This document shows, piece after piece, positions 50,816 through 64,000 of a stretch of DNA of 64,000 nucleotides (the stretch's first letter is position 1; each line of letters opens with the position of its first letter). The translations under genes were made by a program, and so were the position numbers. The notes beneath the pieces were generated by a model, which worked only from the letters and a program-made list of their open reading frames with translations, searched no databases and was not told the origin of the DNA. This stretch comes from Zeus faber (taxonomy: Eukaryota; Chordata; Actinopteri; Zeiformes; Zeidae), in the NCBI GenBank assembly GCA_960531495.1, contig OY482846.1, positions 40,346,257 through 40,410,256 of the forward strand. Direction: 5' to 3'.

Positions 50816-53800
50816 TGCCGATATGGATGAACATTTACATAAACAAAACATTGCAATTTGTAATGGGATTCTTGGACTTGCAGCGAAATAAACCCAAAAT
50901 CGATGATCATATGGATTGCCACTTTAATTGCTCGTTGACACTCGAAAACAATGCAGTGCAAGCGTTCAGAAGGAACAGTATGATGTTGAATGAACGATTT
51001 ACAGAACTGATGAAATTACGTGCTGGCATTCGCAGATGTTTTATGGCTTTGGACACAGTCTTTAGCTTTGCTGACTTCCCCCCGAGCACAAATCCAAAGG
51101 AATCATACAGCTTTGCCCTGACCTCTAAAAGTATGGCTTTAGGAAGTTTGTTTTCCTGCCAGGCATGCCCTGCCCTCTAAATGGAGGACATAAGTGGCGG
51201 GCTCGGGATCGGGATGCCGGGCTTTGTGCGTTTCCCCATCCTTAGGGAAATGTTCCTTAGTTCAGTGCAAGCAGTCTATTTGTGTGCACACTGCAGTCTT
51301 TCAGCCATGGGCGGACCTTGGCCTTTCGCTTATTCCCTCCCCAACCCCACCCCCATTTGTGTGCAGTAATGCATGTTGGCTCTGCCAATGCTTCTCCCTG
51401 GCACCTCATATGTAGTGTTTTGTTTTTTCTTAAGGCCCTACTGCTAATGCTAGTCATTGATCTATGGGTTATTCAATCCTTTATTTTCTCTCTACTCAGT
51501 AACCCTCAGACATTTTGGTTATGAGTGCAAGTTGACATGTTCCTTTCAGTTTAAGAGTAGACAACCTGTATGGTTCTTTTCCACAACCTGTATGGTTCTC
51601 GATCCTGAACTGTAATTATTGGCCAAAACCAAGATCCGATCTATTACGTCTACTCAATGGTAGACCTACTTTCCAGTCATAGGAGTGAAAGGATTAACAT
51701 TTACTCAAATTATTTTTCTCCATTAGAGGTCTAACATGCTCCGATATTCTATAAAAGCTGTCCTTTTGATATACAAAATGTTTGATATTTCTCTTGGTAC
51801 TGGAATGTTTTGTTGTGATATTCTCTGTTTTAGTCTCGTTCGGGACTGATATCCGATACCAGTATTGACATCGGTTATTCTCCAATTGACTTGAATCACC
51901 CGTCTCGCTTGCCTCTCTATCGTTGTCGTTTGTCTTCCGCAGCCGTTAGTATTATTTCCCCCAAAATCATCTGCTTCCTGGCAGGAGGGGGATAAGAAAT
52001 GTCCTCTTTAAATGGGAGGCACATTCCACCACGGCCATGTCAACAGCGCCAGCAATAAAGTGTTGGCTCTCTCAATGCCTGACATTCTCCCCTACTGGAG
52101 CCCCCTTGTTCTGTGCCGCGATCAGGAATTCCTGGCCCTTTATAGTGTTGTTTTTGCAATGTTTGTGCTGGTCAGTTGCTTTGTGATGGTTGTTGTCTCT
52201 TTGGAGCTATGCTGTGACCCCTGTACTCACTCCCTATCTTTTTGAAGTCCACCTATACCCCACACAGCTTTATTTCTAGTTAAGCCTGGTTCATAGTTGC
52301 TGCTGTCGTAGTGTTGTTTAGTGTCGTCGTCATTGCGGTGGTCGCTATGGCGCTGCACAGCGTTTTTTCTTGAGGGCGCGCACCTCCCAATTTTTGCAAC
52401 ACTGCGCCATGTGCTTCAGATAGCTCAAGATGGACACGTTCCGAAGGAAGGTTGTGCAAAGAGTTCCGCAGGTACAATCTGTACGATCCATCAACGTGTG
52501 ACAAAAATAACCAGATGGCGTTGAATTCACGGAAGGAGATAGCCACATGGCTGGCTTGCGGGGACTATAACAGAGCCTTGAAGAATTACCTACCCACAGT
52601 GTGTGAGTGCATTGTCCTGATCGTGTGAACATTCAACAAGACCAGCTCTTCAACTACTCAAATTCTGCCAATGTATCCAATTACCCGTGGCTTCCCAGTG
52701 TTTGCCAGTCTGTTAATCACTATTTCTCTCGTTCATTCTCAAACATTCTCCCATCTGGGAGGGAGTGTATGCCGTAAGCTGTCCCCACCTTTTAAATAAA
52801 ATAAAGTGATTTGTGTCTGGCGGGACAGTATCTCTAGTAACAAGCTCCGGCACTGCATAATGGTCTGCTTTGTGCGCTGCTACCTGGACTTGGCGGGAGG
52901 CAGTAGGAATGGGTGCGGTACAATTTCATTAGCTCTTACAAGCCCGTAACAGCATCTGGACGACTGGGAGATTCTGGTCTCCGCTCCTCATGGAGGCTCA
53001 CATGTTCAAAACGTCCCATTAACCAGGCAGAACATATTCCTATCCGTACGACAGGAGCCTGAGACATAGGAAAAAGGCGGAAAGAGCGGGACGTTATACA
53101 CAGTAACAAACAGAGAGCCGGCAGCAGCTCCTAGGTGGTTCTGGTGATACTGCTTTGTAATCTGTCACTGTTGGACACTGATCAGCCCAATTTTGCTGGC
53201 GGAAGCCTTGCGGCCCTTGGTGGCGAGGGTGATTTTGTCAGCCATTATGCGGAGTGGACTGGACCAACAACCTCCTCTTCATTGTGCAGATTGTCTAGCT
53301 TACAAGCTGATGCTGGCGGAAGTCATAAGCAATGCATGACGTGTATATTCTTGTGTATATATATCCCAATGCTAAAGCCATGCTAAAGACTTGGGAGCTT
53401 GACTGCGTCAACTAATGACTGGCAATTCATACTATGTTCTTATAAGTAGAGAGAATGAAACAGAATTAATCTAGTCTTAAAAATGAAATGCATTAAGTGT
53501 TTGAAAGACTCATCTAAATTCAAACCAAATCCTTTATCACTCCGTCCTTCACCTATTATCTTCCCCCACCATCGTCTTACTTACCAGATATCGTCCTACT
53601 TAATGAAATCAATAAAGGATCGCTGCTTTCAAGCTGAATTTGTGCTTTGTGTCTGTTCTCCAGGCAAGTTCAGAGATGGGCCCTAATGGTTTCTATACCG
53701 ACATGAGGGAATTGTTTTCTCCCCTACACTTCCATTTCCGTATGTTGCATTAGAACAAACCCCAGACAGGATTGTGCTATTTATCACTGGAATGAACCGT

Positions 53801-54917
53801 TTTCCTCATCTGTCAGCAGCGCAGCATATAGATGCACTCATCTAATTTCAGTGCTGCTGACCAAGCACCCGCCTATACAGAATCTGAATAACAAGCCTAG
53901 CAGATAGAGCCCCCTTTCCGTGTCCCCAATCTGTACACATCGAGCCCTCAGTCCACCAGTGGAGGGAAAAAGAGACTCATGGACACACTCTCACTCAGAC
54001 GGTTGCTCTTAAAGGTACACCAATAAATCAGACTCCACACGTACACACTTTCTGACAAGCCCACACTTGATGGCTTTTTAAACCAGATAAAAATATGCTC
54101 CAGATCCAGCGGTCATGACAACATCCTTGCCGTGCATCACGTCTTCATAAGTCTTCTGCGTCACGGTCAAGGTTACAGTGTGGAGCTATGCCCTATAGTG
54201 GGTGACTATGCGCGTTCACGTAGATTCTGGTGTGAATGCGTGTCTTTTCAAGGCCTTTGAGTGGTTTGAACATTTCAGGTTCCAATACCCTGAACTTAAA
54301 TACATTGAACTAATGTATTGAAATAAATTTGACATCAAATGTTGCAGAATGTTTCAGATATCTTTTCAATAATGTCTCAAGGTTTGATACCCAGCCCTAG
54401 GTGTGTCTATCTATGAATGTTTGCTTATTCACCCCATGTGTCTTAACAGGGTGCTCCAGCTCATTAGTCAGTGCATGACATGTCTCAGAACAAAGGGAAC
54501 GGGAGAGATGGAAATTCACTCAGTCGAGCACGCCTAGGCTCGTATTGTAGGCTCGATAAGTACCTTGACTTAATCATCTACCAATCCCATTTCGAACATG
54601 TGTACCATTAGATCCCATTCTTGTTGTATAATGACCCAAATAAAACCATAAGCTCCGGCTATAACGCTGCCAAAACTATAAAAAAATCATTATCCCCCAA
54701 CCAGAGACCCGGGAGCCCTTTACCTTTCTATACCAGGTGTAAGTCCATGGGTCGTTTTGAAGGCATTCCCCGTCTTTAGAAGGTAAAATGAACTTAAAAT
54801 CGGAGTCGTTGGAAAACAAGTGAGTTGGAGAGGAAATAATATACAGTATATCATATCTGATACTTAATTTAGCTGTATTTGCATGTATATATTTGTGTGC
54901 CTCTATAGTGTACTGTT

Positions 54918-55028
54918 TCCATTGTTGGTGGCCTGCCACCTTTCCCGGCAAGAATTTAATGCTCGGTATGCAGAAGTGAAAGGCAGCCACGTGAAAACGG
55001 TAAACCAGCGCAGCTACTAGTTGTGATC
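54918..55028 (+). repeat. dispersed repeat family Z, copy 2
   Basis: Counterpart of 50712-50815, more diverged; class unknown. Confidence 0.6.
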
Positions 55029-57744
55029 ATAGGCGTTGCCGTTTCACAACACAAATTGCCACTTGAAGCTGCTGAACATATTACATGCAATCCATTTTAA
55101 CCAATTTTGAAACCACCAGGTTTAGGAACTACCGCTAAAAAATATCTGCACTGCCCTACAATCAGGGTGGGGCCTCTGTGGTCTCCCCCACTTCTGCCCG
55201 CAGCACAACCAGCAGAGTTCGTCTTTCATTTCCAGAGGACTAGGGACCCACGTTACCCTACATATGCGCGTTTTGTTCCTGCAGATATTTGCAGGTCGCA
55301 GTCTCATTATGTATTTCTTTTGCCGTGGGTAATTTTTCTTCTTCTCTTCATAATATGCCTGTTGAGTTGTAATTATTATGTGTTCAGTCTCTGCACATTC
55401 ACACGAACACACATACGTAATCCAATAGGGAAAATGGTTTTGGTGGTGGGTGGGTGGGTGGGGGGTCTTTGTTTTCCAAGGTTATATTTCTCTATCTTGA
55501 AATGATCTCATATCTCTCTCTCTCTCTCTCCCCACGGCTCCTTACACCTCCCTGGGTGTCTGGGGTTGCCATGGCCGCCATGTCTTCCCCAGGCGCCTGA
55601 CAGTAAGGCTATAATTAGTCTGCCTTAAGATATTCCTGTCGTTCTGCCTTTACTCCCTCTCTCGCCCATTCCCGCTGTTTTCCCATCTTCTTTTGTGTGT
55701 TTTCTTTGAATATTTCTGTCGCTACTTCATTAATCCGGGTGTCATCCGTATGTCACTGATGGTGTGAGCCGTACAGAGTCTCCATGCGGGCGCAGTTCCT
55801 CCCCGAAAAGGTTGGTTCGGTAATGCATGGTTCAGGTGTGGTATTTTCACGCCCTTGGTTCTCTCTTTGAGTGCAGTGACAGTCCATCGATTGTAGGAAA
55901 CACATTTTCCTGGAATTGAAGTGTGAAATTGAAACACTTGCTTGAAATGCCAAGGGGGGGGGGGGTGTGTGTGTGTGTGCACATTTTTTTTTGGCGTCCA
56001 ACTACAGAGGGATGTTCTTCACCTCAGTCTGCCATTTTTGGATTTATATCCTTTTGGGTCTCTGCAATTATGGAGACCGTCTTTCTGTTTTATTGCAAGA
56101 CTAACGGGAGTGATGAATTGTTGCATGCTTCAAAGAGAGGTCCAAAGATAACACACACATTAAATTAGACAATCTAAATCCACAAGAAATCAGAATCTTC
56201 CATATTGGGAAATTATTATGACACACAGCCTTGTGCGGTTCCAGTTGTACAACATATTAAGGTGGTCTGCATTTTCAGAAAACCCTGAAGGCATTGTCTC
56301 TGTCTAATTTGCTATATAAGTGTCTCTAAACTTGATTTTGTTTTGATGAACAGCAGTTATTGCACAAGCTTCCAACTCGTCAGCCAGCTGTGGGGATGGT
56401 GGCTTTAAGGAGTGCTGTCCCTTCCACTTATCAAATCCCCTCCAGGCCTTGATTTATAATACCTCATGAAGCTACAGATCCTAGCCATTCGACAGAAATT
56501 TCACTTTTCGATGCTTCAGCCTGAGCAGTGGGACTGTTTTACTTGCAGCTTTTCTTCCTATTGGCTGATACCGGGGAGAAAGCAGACGCAGCTGTACAAT
56601 GCCACAGGGAACTCTTAGATTTGGATTTGATTGCTTCAAGTCGGGGGGTGGTGTAGCAATGGAAAATCTACTTGGTAGACGAGCTGGCACTTAAGTTGGT
56701 GGAGAAGAAGTCGACAAACTCATCGGGATGGTAGTTGTGCGCTCACGCAAGTGTTTTGCGTGTGATATGTTGGCTGTTCAAGTGAAGAAACCGACAGGTT
56801 AGTGCAAACATATCCCTCTATTAGTTGATACATTGGAAACTCATTTATAGGTGTAAAACAGGGTGTAGCGATCATTTTACAAAATTAAACACAGCACTGT
56901 TGCACATGTTAGTACATAGCCATGTGGCAGGTCCCAGATGACTTGGTGTGTGAGTGTTGGTGGCCGTCCACCACGGAGTAACTCTCGGCGGCGTACCAGG
57001 GAGGTCACAGGCAGTTTACCAGGCCAGCGCCACAACGCCCAAACAGGCCAAAGCTGTCAGAGATGATTTAATATCAACCCCCCCCCCCCATGCTGTTTAT
57101 AAATTTAACTAATGCACACACACCCACTGACTTATATGTTCCCTTATGTACGTAAACCAACCAGATGATGAAAGTAATTTCCCCTAGGTGACTTGGATGA
57201 TGGTGTTGACTTGGGTTGCCACAGAGATGACAAAGAGGGGTTATAAAGGGTAATTATCTGGGGCTGAGGGAAGGTTTTGTCTCCATGGCAACCATAACCG
57301 GGTGGGCTCGCTGGTTATTCAATGGTAAAACGCGTTTTGACATTGTTATAATGTGATCCACAACTTAGAACATAGACCGTTAATCACATGTAAAAACATT
57401 TACTAGTACATAAATAGTATAACTAAGACATGGGCTATTTGAAATTATTTTGTTTTTTCAAATAGGCCAAGTGCTTCAGTGACCAAACAAAAGTCTTACC
57501 GGAGATGACAAAACAAAAATGGGTAAAATTGCAAATGACTCTGCATCACAGGAACAGAACCGTGGTAAGACAGCTTCATCCCACACAACAAGCAACTCTA
57601 CTTTTTTTCTGGAATTTGGTAAAATAATGCCACACTTCGCTCGGTCTTGCCGCCATCATTCTCTCATACAAGCACAATTTTCTATGTGCTCCACTTATTA
57701 ATAATGGGCGGATTTTCGTGCGACACGTGTGCTACACTTATTAA

Positions 57745-57826
57745 TAACAATAACAATAGTTTTTCAGAAGTCGACATCACTGCGTGAGTAGACTAATCGA
57801 TTAATCGACTACTCATGCCCATCCCT
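57745..57826 (-). mobile_element. possible hAT-like terminal fragment
   Basis: On the minus strand begins tagggatgggcatgagtagt and continues cgattaatcgattagtc, resembling hAT-family ends in fish. Short, only one end visible. Confidence 0.35.
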
Positions 57827-57947
57827 AATGAGATTGAGTTACAAAATCTGATTACCAAATAGATCAATATAATGAAGTTTAGTTCTTTAGTGTGGGAGTT
57901 TTATTGTTCCATCAGCTATTAGAATATATCGTAAGTATATACTTATA

Positions 57948-58402
57948 CAGTGGTACCTCGACTTACGACTGTAATTCGTACTATAAGAACGGTCGTATGT
58001 TAAAACAGTCGTATGTCGATGCAATTTTTCCCATATACACCACGCTCATATTTTTCTATGATTTCTTAGTTTCAATGGGAATCATTGCCTTTTAATTTTT
58101 CCCATCATCCTTCTTCTTAGGACTCATCATGAAGTGTGAAAATAAACAAAATACACAGCACAAACACAGTAAATATGAAAAAATATGGATAAGCCACGAA
58201 CTACGTGCACACACGATGTAGGTCGCCCGCTGGCTGCTGGCTGCTGACCGGCTGCTGACTGGCTGCCAACATGCCAACTGCAAATTTCCACGGTCGTATC
58301 TTGGAGCAGTCGGTCACAAGCCGATACAAATTTTCGCGACTATTGCCACTCGTATCTTGGATTAGTCGTAAGTAGATGCAGTCGCAAGTCGAGGTAGCAC
58401 TG
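57948..58402. mobile_element. Tigger/pogo-like MITE
   Basis: 455 bp. Left end cagtggtacctcgacttacg; right end, reversed, cagtgctacctcgacttgcg; TA on both sides (57946-57947 and 58403-58404). The CAGTGGTACCTCG terminus is that of Tigger/pogo (Tc1/mariner superfamily). Subterminal inverted copies of tcgtatcttgg/tcgtatgt are also present. No transposase. Confidence 0.85.
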
Positions 58403-60173
58403 TACTTATAAGTGTATATATATTAGTATATATCGTGTAGGGTTGCCGAGGTTATCAGTGTTACCAAGGTTACACAGTGTTCGGGCATACACCGATTACA
58501 GTGCTTGACCACCGCTCCCACCATCGTTTTGCTTTTTTTTTTTTTTTTTTTTTTTTGAGAAATAAAACCCATTTCTTTAATTTTAGCCTATCAGCTTAGG
58601 AGTATTCATCACATAACAAAAATCAACTTGGTAAAATACGCGTTATCAATACAATCAATTCGCTGCAGAAGCTAAATTGTCTGCTTGTACGCACAGCAGC
58701 ACAGTCTGCTTATCACGGGAGAAGAGGGGGGAAGGCTATAGGAGACCTTAGATCAGTATAGATCAGGATCTGTCTCCCTCCATCCGTAATTAGCGCCCGT
58801 GCATAACGGGGACAGCCAGCGTCCGGTGCACACCGGTGTTGTCATGACTTTATTAACCGGTGGGGAAAATTCCTCATGGTGGCATCCCTAATAACGTGCA
58901 GAGTTCCATATGAGTGTTCTCCCCACCGGTGAAGGAAACCAGAAGTTTCCCTCGTCTCGTCTAGACGAACTGAATGGGCCAATGCCGAAATGATTTTTCT
59001 CCGATGCGCTCCTAATCAGATTGTGAGCAGATTTGTCTGAGATGGTAATACGCGAGAAGCCACCCCAGAGGTCCAATTTATCTTCTCTGAAAACTTCTCA
59101 ACATGGAGTGTGCTCCAAAAGGATTAGCGTGCATGGTGATGGCGTTAGTTCAAGCCCACCGGGTCCAAATAGTCTCGCCAGGAGCGGTCCCCGCCGTTTT
59201 GTTTTAACCTGTTTGGAATGAGAGGCGGGGCAGGATTTAACCAAAGATCAGTTTCAAGGTAATGATTCAAGCATGTGGTCGCGCTATCTCATGCTTGACC
59301 AGTCATCCAGAGACTCAAATACTCCTTGTGATGTACAGTTTGCCAAATCCCCATTTGGCAGTCAGTCACATTGCCCATTAACAACTACAGTATATCAAGT
59401 GATTGCAAAATCAACCCCAATAAAATGTTTATGGGTGTTGGTGATGTTTTACCACCTAGATTTGAGGTGTACCGGAGATAGCTTTTGCAGTGATTCATTT
59501 TCCTCACCTGGGGAGTCTCCGACGCTTTCAACATACACACAAACAACAGCCACACTTTAATCTGCGTTTTGCTTGACAGAGGACTCTGCTTCCTCCCGCC
59601 TGAGGTACGATAGGCCAAGGCCCAAAATTTGAATTTTGGCAGGCATGAGGAGGAATGAGAAGGAAAGAGGATCTGGCCATCCTGTAATCAGAGATTACGC
59701 TATGTCCACAAGACAGACAGACACACATACACACAAGCCCATTAGAGAGGAAAACCATTGCACATTCACACAAACGTTGGCCTTTACATAAATGCTGTGC
59801 ACACCGAGAAGCGCACAATCCCGTTCAAAGACGATCCAAAGGTTTTGAGTCGCAGTCGGTCCTTCTCAAGAAATGATTTTATTGGATGTGTGTGTACTTA
59901 TGATTTTAAAGGCCGGCACAGCATAGCTACCCGGTGTGTGTGTATCTTGCACCCTGCCATGCGCCCTGTCACCCTGCCAGCTTGATCCAAAGCAGCCGTG
60001 GCAGATCCACTGTAAAAGGCCTTCAGACAGCCTCGTAACGACATCCCCATTGATTGAGTGATTGGTTGATTTATTGAAGGGTTTTTGTGGACTCGGTCAC
60101 ACAAAAGGAAAACCAATGCCTCCAAATCGATTTGAAAACATCACAGAGCTGAGCTATGAATGTTATGTGTTTA

Positions 60174-60306
<133 letters not shown>

Positions 60307-60639
60307 AGATGTGGCATGACCCCCTTCCCCAGAGAGTCTTCCTCGGTCTGGAGGCTGATCACCTCTTTCCTCAATCACACCCAACTCCCCACGGCTCTCC
60401 TGGGCTACCTAGATAAGACCGTACAATTAATTGCATTGGGGGAACGTCCCCCGCTGGGGCACAGCAAAGTGTGTGTCTGGATGAGAACATGCAAATGTTC
60501 GTCAGCTTTCTGTCATTTGAGTGGCGTGACCCTTGTGTGCTGGAAAGTGCACGCATGAATTAATTTGTTTGGTGCTTTTGTGCTCTGTGGGGAGACCTGC
60601 ATATAAGGCTGGTTGATTTATTGATAACGTGGTATGAGA

Positions 60640-60735
60640 CTGCATATTGTCTGGGACTTGGGTTATTGTGATATTTTGATATAGTTCAATATTGTCTTCA
60701 AGGCTGCATTAAGGTAAAGTAGTGCTGGATAATAT
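60640..60735 (+). repeat. dispersed repeat family X, partial copy 3
   Basis: Shares tctggga(c)tt...ggttattg, aatattgtcttcaaggctgc and gtaaagtagtgc with 30860-30920 and 46870-46925. Confidence 0.5.
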
Positions 60736-60810
60736 GGCCAAAAATGTTATCACGATAAAATATTTAATACCATTCTATAACAATAATGATATTTATCACA
60801 ATACATACAT

Positions 60811-60975
60811 TTATCAGCCACAGCATTAAAACCACCTGCCTAATATTGTGTAGCTCCCCCTTGTGTGGCCAAAACAGCTCTGACCCGTGGAGGCATGGAC
60901 TCCACAAGACCTCTGAAGGTGTCCTGTGGTATCTGGCACCAAGACCTTAGCAGCAGATCCTTTAAGTCCTTGTGG
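60811..60975 (-). mobile_element. Tc1-like transposon 3' end
   Basis: atcagccacagcattaaaac begins the terminus; minus-strand coding includes RGLVESMPPRVRAVLATQGG-like residues of the Tc1 transposase C-terminus. Same family as 39114-40020 and 30645-30726, opposite orientation. Confidence 0.8.
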
Positions 60976-61255
60976 TGGACCAAGCTGCGTGATTAAGCCA
61001 CGGCATCATGGCTTCCTTCCCAAGGCTGCCCTGAGCCGGTCAAATCAGCGCCCTTGCGGCGCTGGTTGGTCCGATCCGGTGCAGGGAACTGTCTTTTTTT
61101 AAACCTGTGCCATCAGCATGCTGGGCATACAACAGAGTATTTGTATGCCATTGCATCTAGGACAGAATTAACTTGCAAGTAGAGTTCAAGTTCTCAACCT
61201 GCACTGCAACTTTGTATTAATTCTTAAATCATCAAGAACTTTTTTGTACAGAACC

Positions 61256-61350
61256 GCCACCAATCCCCCTCTTTGGTGAACTATTTTACCATGTTTGGGT
61301 CTATAAACAACTTATCACTACTCCAAGAAGAGGAGAATCACCATGGGTGT
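61256..61350 (+). repeat. dispersed repeat family W, copy 2
   Basis: Close match to 42462-42565. Confidence 0.8.
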
Positions 61351-61484
61351 CTCACCTGTGGCAGGGAGATTTCTTAATGTGCTTCCCTAGGGTTTAGGGA
61401 GGGAGACGAGTCTTTCTGGCAGCGGTTTCCCGAGATGGCGAGAGTTTCATTGCAAATGTTTAACAAAAAGGCTCGCTGGCCAAA

Positions 61485-63010
61485 AGATACGATTAGATTC
61501 AACTTTGTCATTGCACAAAGTCCAAGTACTCAGACAAAAAAATTTAGTTTAGCATTTAACCAGGAGTGCAAAGAAGCAGTAAAGTGCAGTGTACATATAA
61601 AATAGGTATATGAAAAATATATAAATAGATTTAAGCAGTGGGTATGGATATGTTAAATATGTACAGTATGAACAGGATTAACAGTATAGACAGAATTAAT
61701 TTGAATGCACTAAAATATATAGAGTATGAGCAGTATTAACAGAATGATGAGCAGTATTAACAGTATTTACAGAATGGATATGGATGAGGAAAAAAATACA
61801 AAACAATAGATAGTAGTGTGTAGCTTAATGTGCAAGAGTTCAATCACTGGAGTGCAGTTTGTGTGTGTAATGGGATGGGGGGGATAATCAGGAGTCGTTG
61901 GTGGTGATTTGAAGGTGTGTATGTGAGGGGGGGCGGGGGCTGTCACCGTGTTGTAGAGTTGGGCAGTTTTCACCACCCTCTGCAGTGCTTTCCGGTCTGC
62001 AGCTGTACAGTTGCCGTACCAGGCTGAGAGGCAGTTGGTGAGGATGCTCTCGATGGTGCAGCGGTAAAAGTTCACCAGGATCTGTGGAGACAGGTGGGCG
62101 TTCCTCAGTCTCCTCAGGAAGAAGAGATGCTGATGAGCCTTCTTGCCGTTGTTGAGGGCCCAAGAGAGGCCCTTGGAGATGTGGACACCTAGAAACCTGA
62201 AGCTGGTGACACGCTCGACCTCTGTCGTGTTGATATGGATGGGGGTTGTGTGTGCTACTTTTCGTCTTGCCGAAGTCCACTATGAGCTCCTTGGTCTTCC
62301 TGATGTTAAGGGCCATGTTGTTGTCGGCGCACTGGCTGGACCTCGTCGCTCTAGGCCGTCTCGTTGTTGTCGATGAGGCCAACCACCGTAGTCGTTGGCC
62401 AACTTGATAGTGCTGTTGGAGCCATGTTCAGGAGTGCAGTCATGGGTGAAGTGGGAGTAGAGGAGAGGACTCAGTACGCAGCCCTGTGGGACACCGGTGT
62501 TCAGGGGTAAGGGTTGAGAAGGTGAGGTTGCCTAATCGAACATGCTGGGGTCTGTGGGTTAAGAAGTCCAGTATCCAGTTGCAGAGGGAGGTATTGATGT
62601 TGAGGTCACCTTGTTGACCAGTCTGGAGGGGATGATGGTGTTGAATGCTGAGCTGAAGTCAATGAACAGCATTCTCACGCAGGTATTGTTGTTGTCCAGG
62701 TGGGAGAGGGCGGCGTGAAGTGCAGTGGAGACGCTGTCCTTTGTGCTCCTGTTCTGGTGGTAGGCAAATTGGTGGTCGCTGGTGTCGCTGGTTGGGCGGG
62801 TGGTGTTGGTGGGTTTGTAGTCCGTGATGGCCTGGGTGCCCTGCCACATGCGTCGGGGTCGATGTTGTTTCTGAAGTGTTCCTCGATCCTTAGCTTGTGG
62901 CTGCGCTTGGCTCTCTTGATGCCCTCTTTCGCGTTAGCTCTGGCTGAACTTTAGGCCTGAGGTGTCACCTGATCTGAAGGCAATGTCGCGTGCTTTCAGC
63001 AGTAGGCGGA
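61485..63010 (-). mobile_element. L2/CR1-type LINE, frameshifted relic
   Basis: Minus-strand RT pieces: [40 protein letters not shown] (62849-62559), then ALNIRKTKELIVDFGKTK, and the C-terminal ESILTNCLSAWYGNCTAA. The 3' UTR ends near 61485 (tttgtgcaatgacaaagttg). Several frameshifts; the FADD box is degraded. Same broad clade as 36697-38420 but a different family. Confidence 0.88.
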
Positions 63011-64000
63011 CCTAAAAGGATGAATAACAAACAATAAACAATCCCCAGGAGACAGAGAGATGCGCAAAGTTCTACAGTGGAATAAGATTTTACCAATTTA
63101 AATATTTTTTTAATGTGCCGGTCAATGTTGATATTGTTGCCGGCTGCCACAAATAAATCATACATGAAAAGATTCAAAGGTAAAATGCTAAACATTCTTT
63201 TTATATCATGAACATTGCACAGTAAGTAATGTAAGTAAGATGTGAAGACGGAGAAACACGTGCAACTGCATTTATTGACATTTAAGGTAAATAAAATTTA
63301 GATTAAAAAAAATATATATGGCAAGTAGGCCTAAATCTAGATAAATAATAGTTTGTGGTTTTGCCCATCTTTGCCAGCACATCTCACCGACATATTTTAC
63401 ACAATGGATATTTACCGTCCCCCTTGGGTCGGAACATAAATATTACGAAAACCACCAAACTGTCGATGTGCGTGGGTGGCCCTCTTTTGTTTGTTTAATT
63501 TCGACATTGAGGAAAAATATATTTCGATGATTATCGTTATTTTTTCGCCCAGCACTAAGGTAAACCAATTTTTTTTGAACTTCATAGACTGTTCTAGCGG
63601 TTGTAATCCATGCCTCTACCTGCTTGGTCAGAATATCCACATCACTAATGATTGATACTGTGTTTCTCGAATATTTACCAATAGACATCCCCAAAATATC
63701 ATCATATCATCGATATCGTACATCGTCGCTCAGTCGTACCTGTCGCATATACAAAAGTGAATGTCCAATCCGTCTGGCGAACCAGTTCTAGCGACGCATG
63801 TACAGGCCGCAGTTGAGACATCTCAGAGACACGACTGCCTAAGGATTAAGTTTGGTGCGTGCATTTGTTTGGACTGTAATAGATTAAGAATGCATGTTTG
63901 TTTTGAGTTGGCCTAAAAATGGGCTTTGGCCTGCGCTCTCCAGCTGTGCAAGTAGGTCACCTGCGCGAGTTGAGAACCTTGATTTGGATCACGCGGCGCT
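63011..64000. other. APP intron 1, right edge of window
   Basis: AT-rich; no APP exon 2 or other gene recognised. 63535-63720 has palindromic atcatcgatatcgta-type words that may be the end of an unidentified element. Confidence 0.6.

Larger units (their letters stand above)
49231..57744. other. APP intron 1, left part
   Basis: No exon recognised. Contains T-, A- and AT-runs (49504-49518, 50152-50167, 50214-50233), repeat family Z copies (50712-50815 and 54918-55028), a CT run near 55515-55530, and a possible hAT terminus ending gatacccagccctagg at 54404. 52270-52640 gives a minus-strand ORF that may be a transposase scrap. The rest is unremarkable. Confidence 0.6.

Noticed and set aside
52280..52632. 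Minus-strand ORFs, possible Harbinger-like transposase fragment
   Set aside because: I could not match any conserved transposase motif or find terminal repeats; left as unassigned.

Overview
This 64 kb window is vertebrate genomic DNA, almost certainly from a teleost fish. It has small exons with GT-AG introns, about nineteen long (AC/TG)n arrays, Tc1/mariner transposons, L1-like and L2/CR1-like LINE relics, and tRNA-derived SINEs. One SINE carries the teleost tail GTCGCTTTGGATAAAAGCG. The extreme dinucleotide-repeat and poly-G content resembles gadiform (cod-like) genomes, but this does not identify a species.

Four protein-coding genes lie head to tail on the + strand: (1) ADAMTS5, 3' part only, seven exons, 1892-8688; (2) ADAMTS1, complete, eight coding exons, 14013-19225, 944 aa; (3) CYYR1 (cysteine and tyrosine rich 1, Shisa-like), complete, four exons, 27312-46046, 157 aa; (4) the first coding exon of an APP (amyloid precursor protein) gene, 49171-49230, whose intron 1 runs off the right edge. 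This order and common orientation match human chromosome 21q21 (ADAMTS5-ADAMTS1-CYYR1-APP). That agreement supports each call, above all the short APP exon.

Layout: 1-1891 is ADAMTS5 intron. 1892-8688 holds the ADAMTS5 end of the catalytic domain, disintegrin-like domain, TSP1, Cys-rich, spacer and last TSP1. 8689-13550 is 3' UTR plus intergenic sequence. 13555-20505 is ADAMTS1 from TATA-like box to poly(A) signal. 20506-25770 is intergenic with repeat fragments. 25770-28700 is a dense cluster of four kinds of tandem repeat around CYYR1 exon 1. 28700-45900 is CYYR1 introns filled with decayed LINEs, Tc1 elements, MITEs, SINEs and a 32-bp minisatellite. 46047-48880 is the CYYR1 3' UTR and two Tc1 elements. 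48880-49230 is the APP promoter region and exon 1. 49231-64000 is APP intron 1, with a Tigger-like MITE, a 129-bp TG array, a Tc1 end and an L2-like LINE.

The two ADAMTS genes are tandem paralogues: corresponding exons are the same or nearly the same length and have the same intron phases. Both encode secreted, furin-activated zinc proteases that cleave proteoglycans such as aggrecan and versican. CYYR1 is a small single-pass membrane protein with a PPxY-rich tail, and APP is a type I membrane protein. They are linked by ancient synteny, not by a shared pathway.

I found no convincing new biological system. The most unusual structures are a perfect 32-bp-arm hairpin (30466-30534), a composite satellite in CYYR1 intron 1 whose roughly 95-bp units carry embedded TCTA arrays, the tandem-repeat cluster around the CYYR1 promoter, and a MITE end that appears to supply a splice acceptor region in ADAMTS5.
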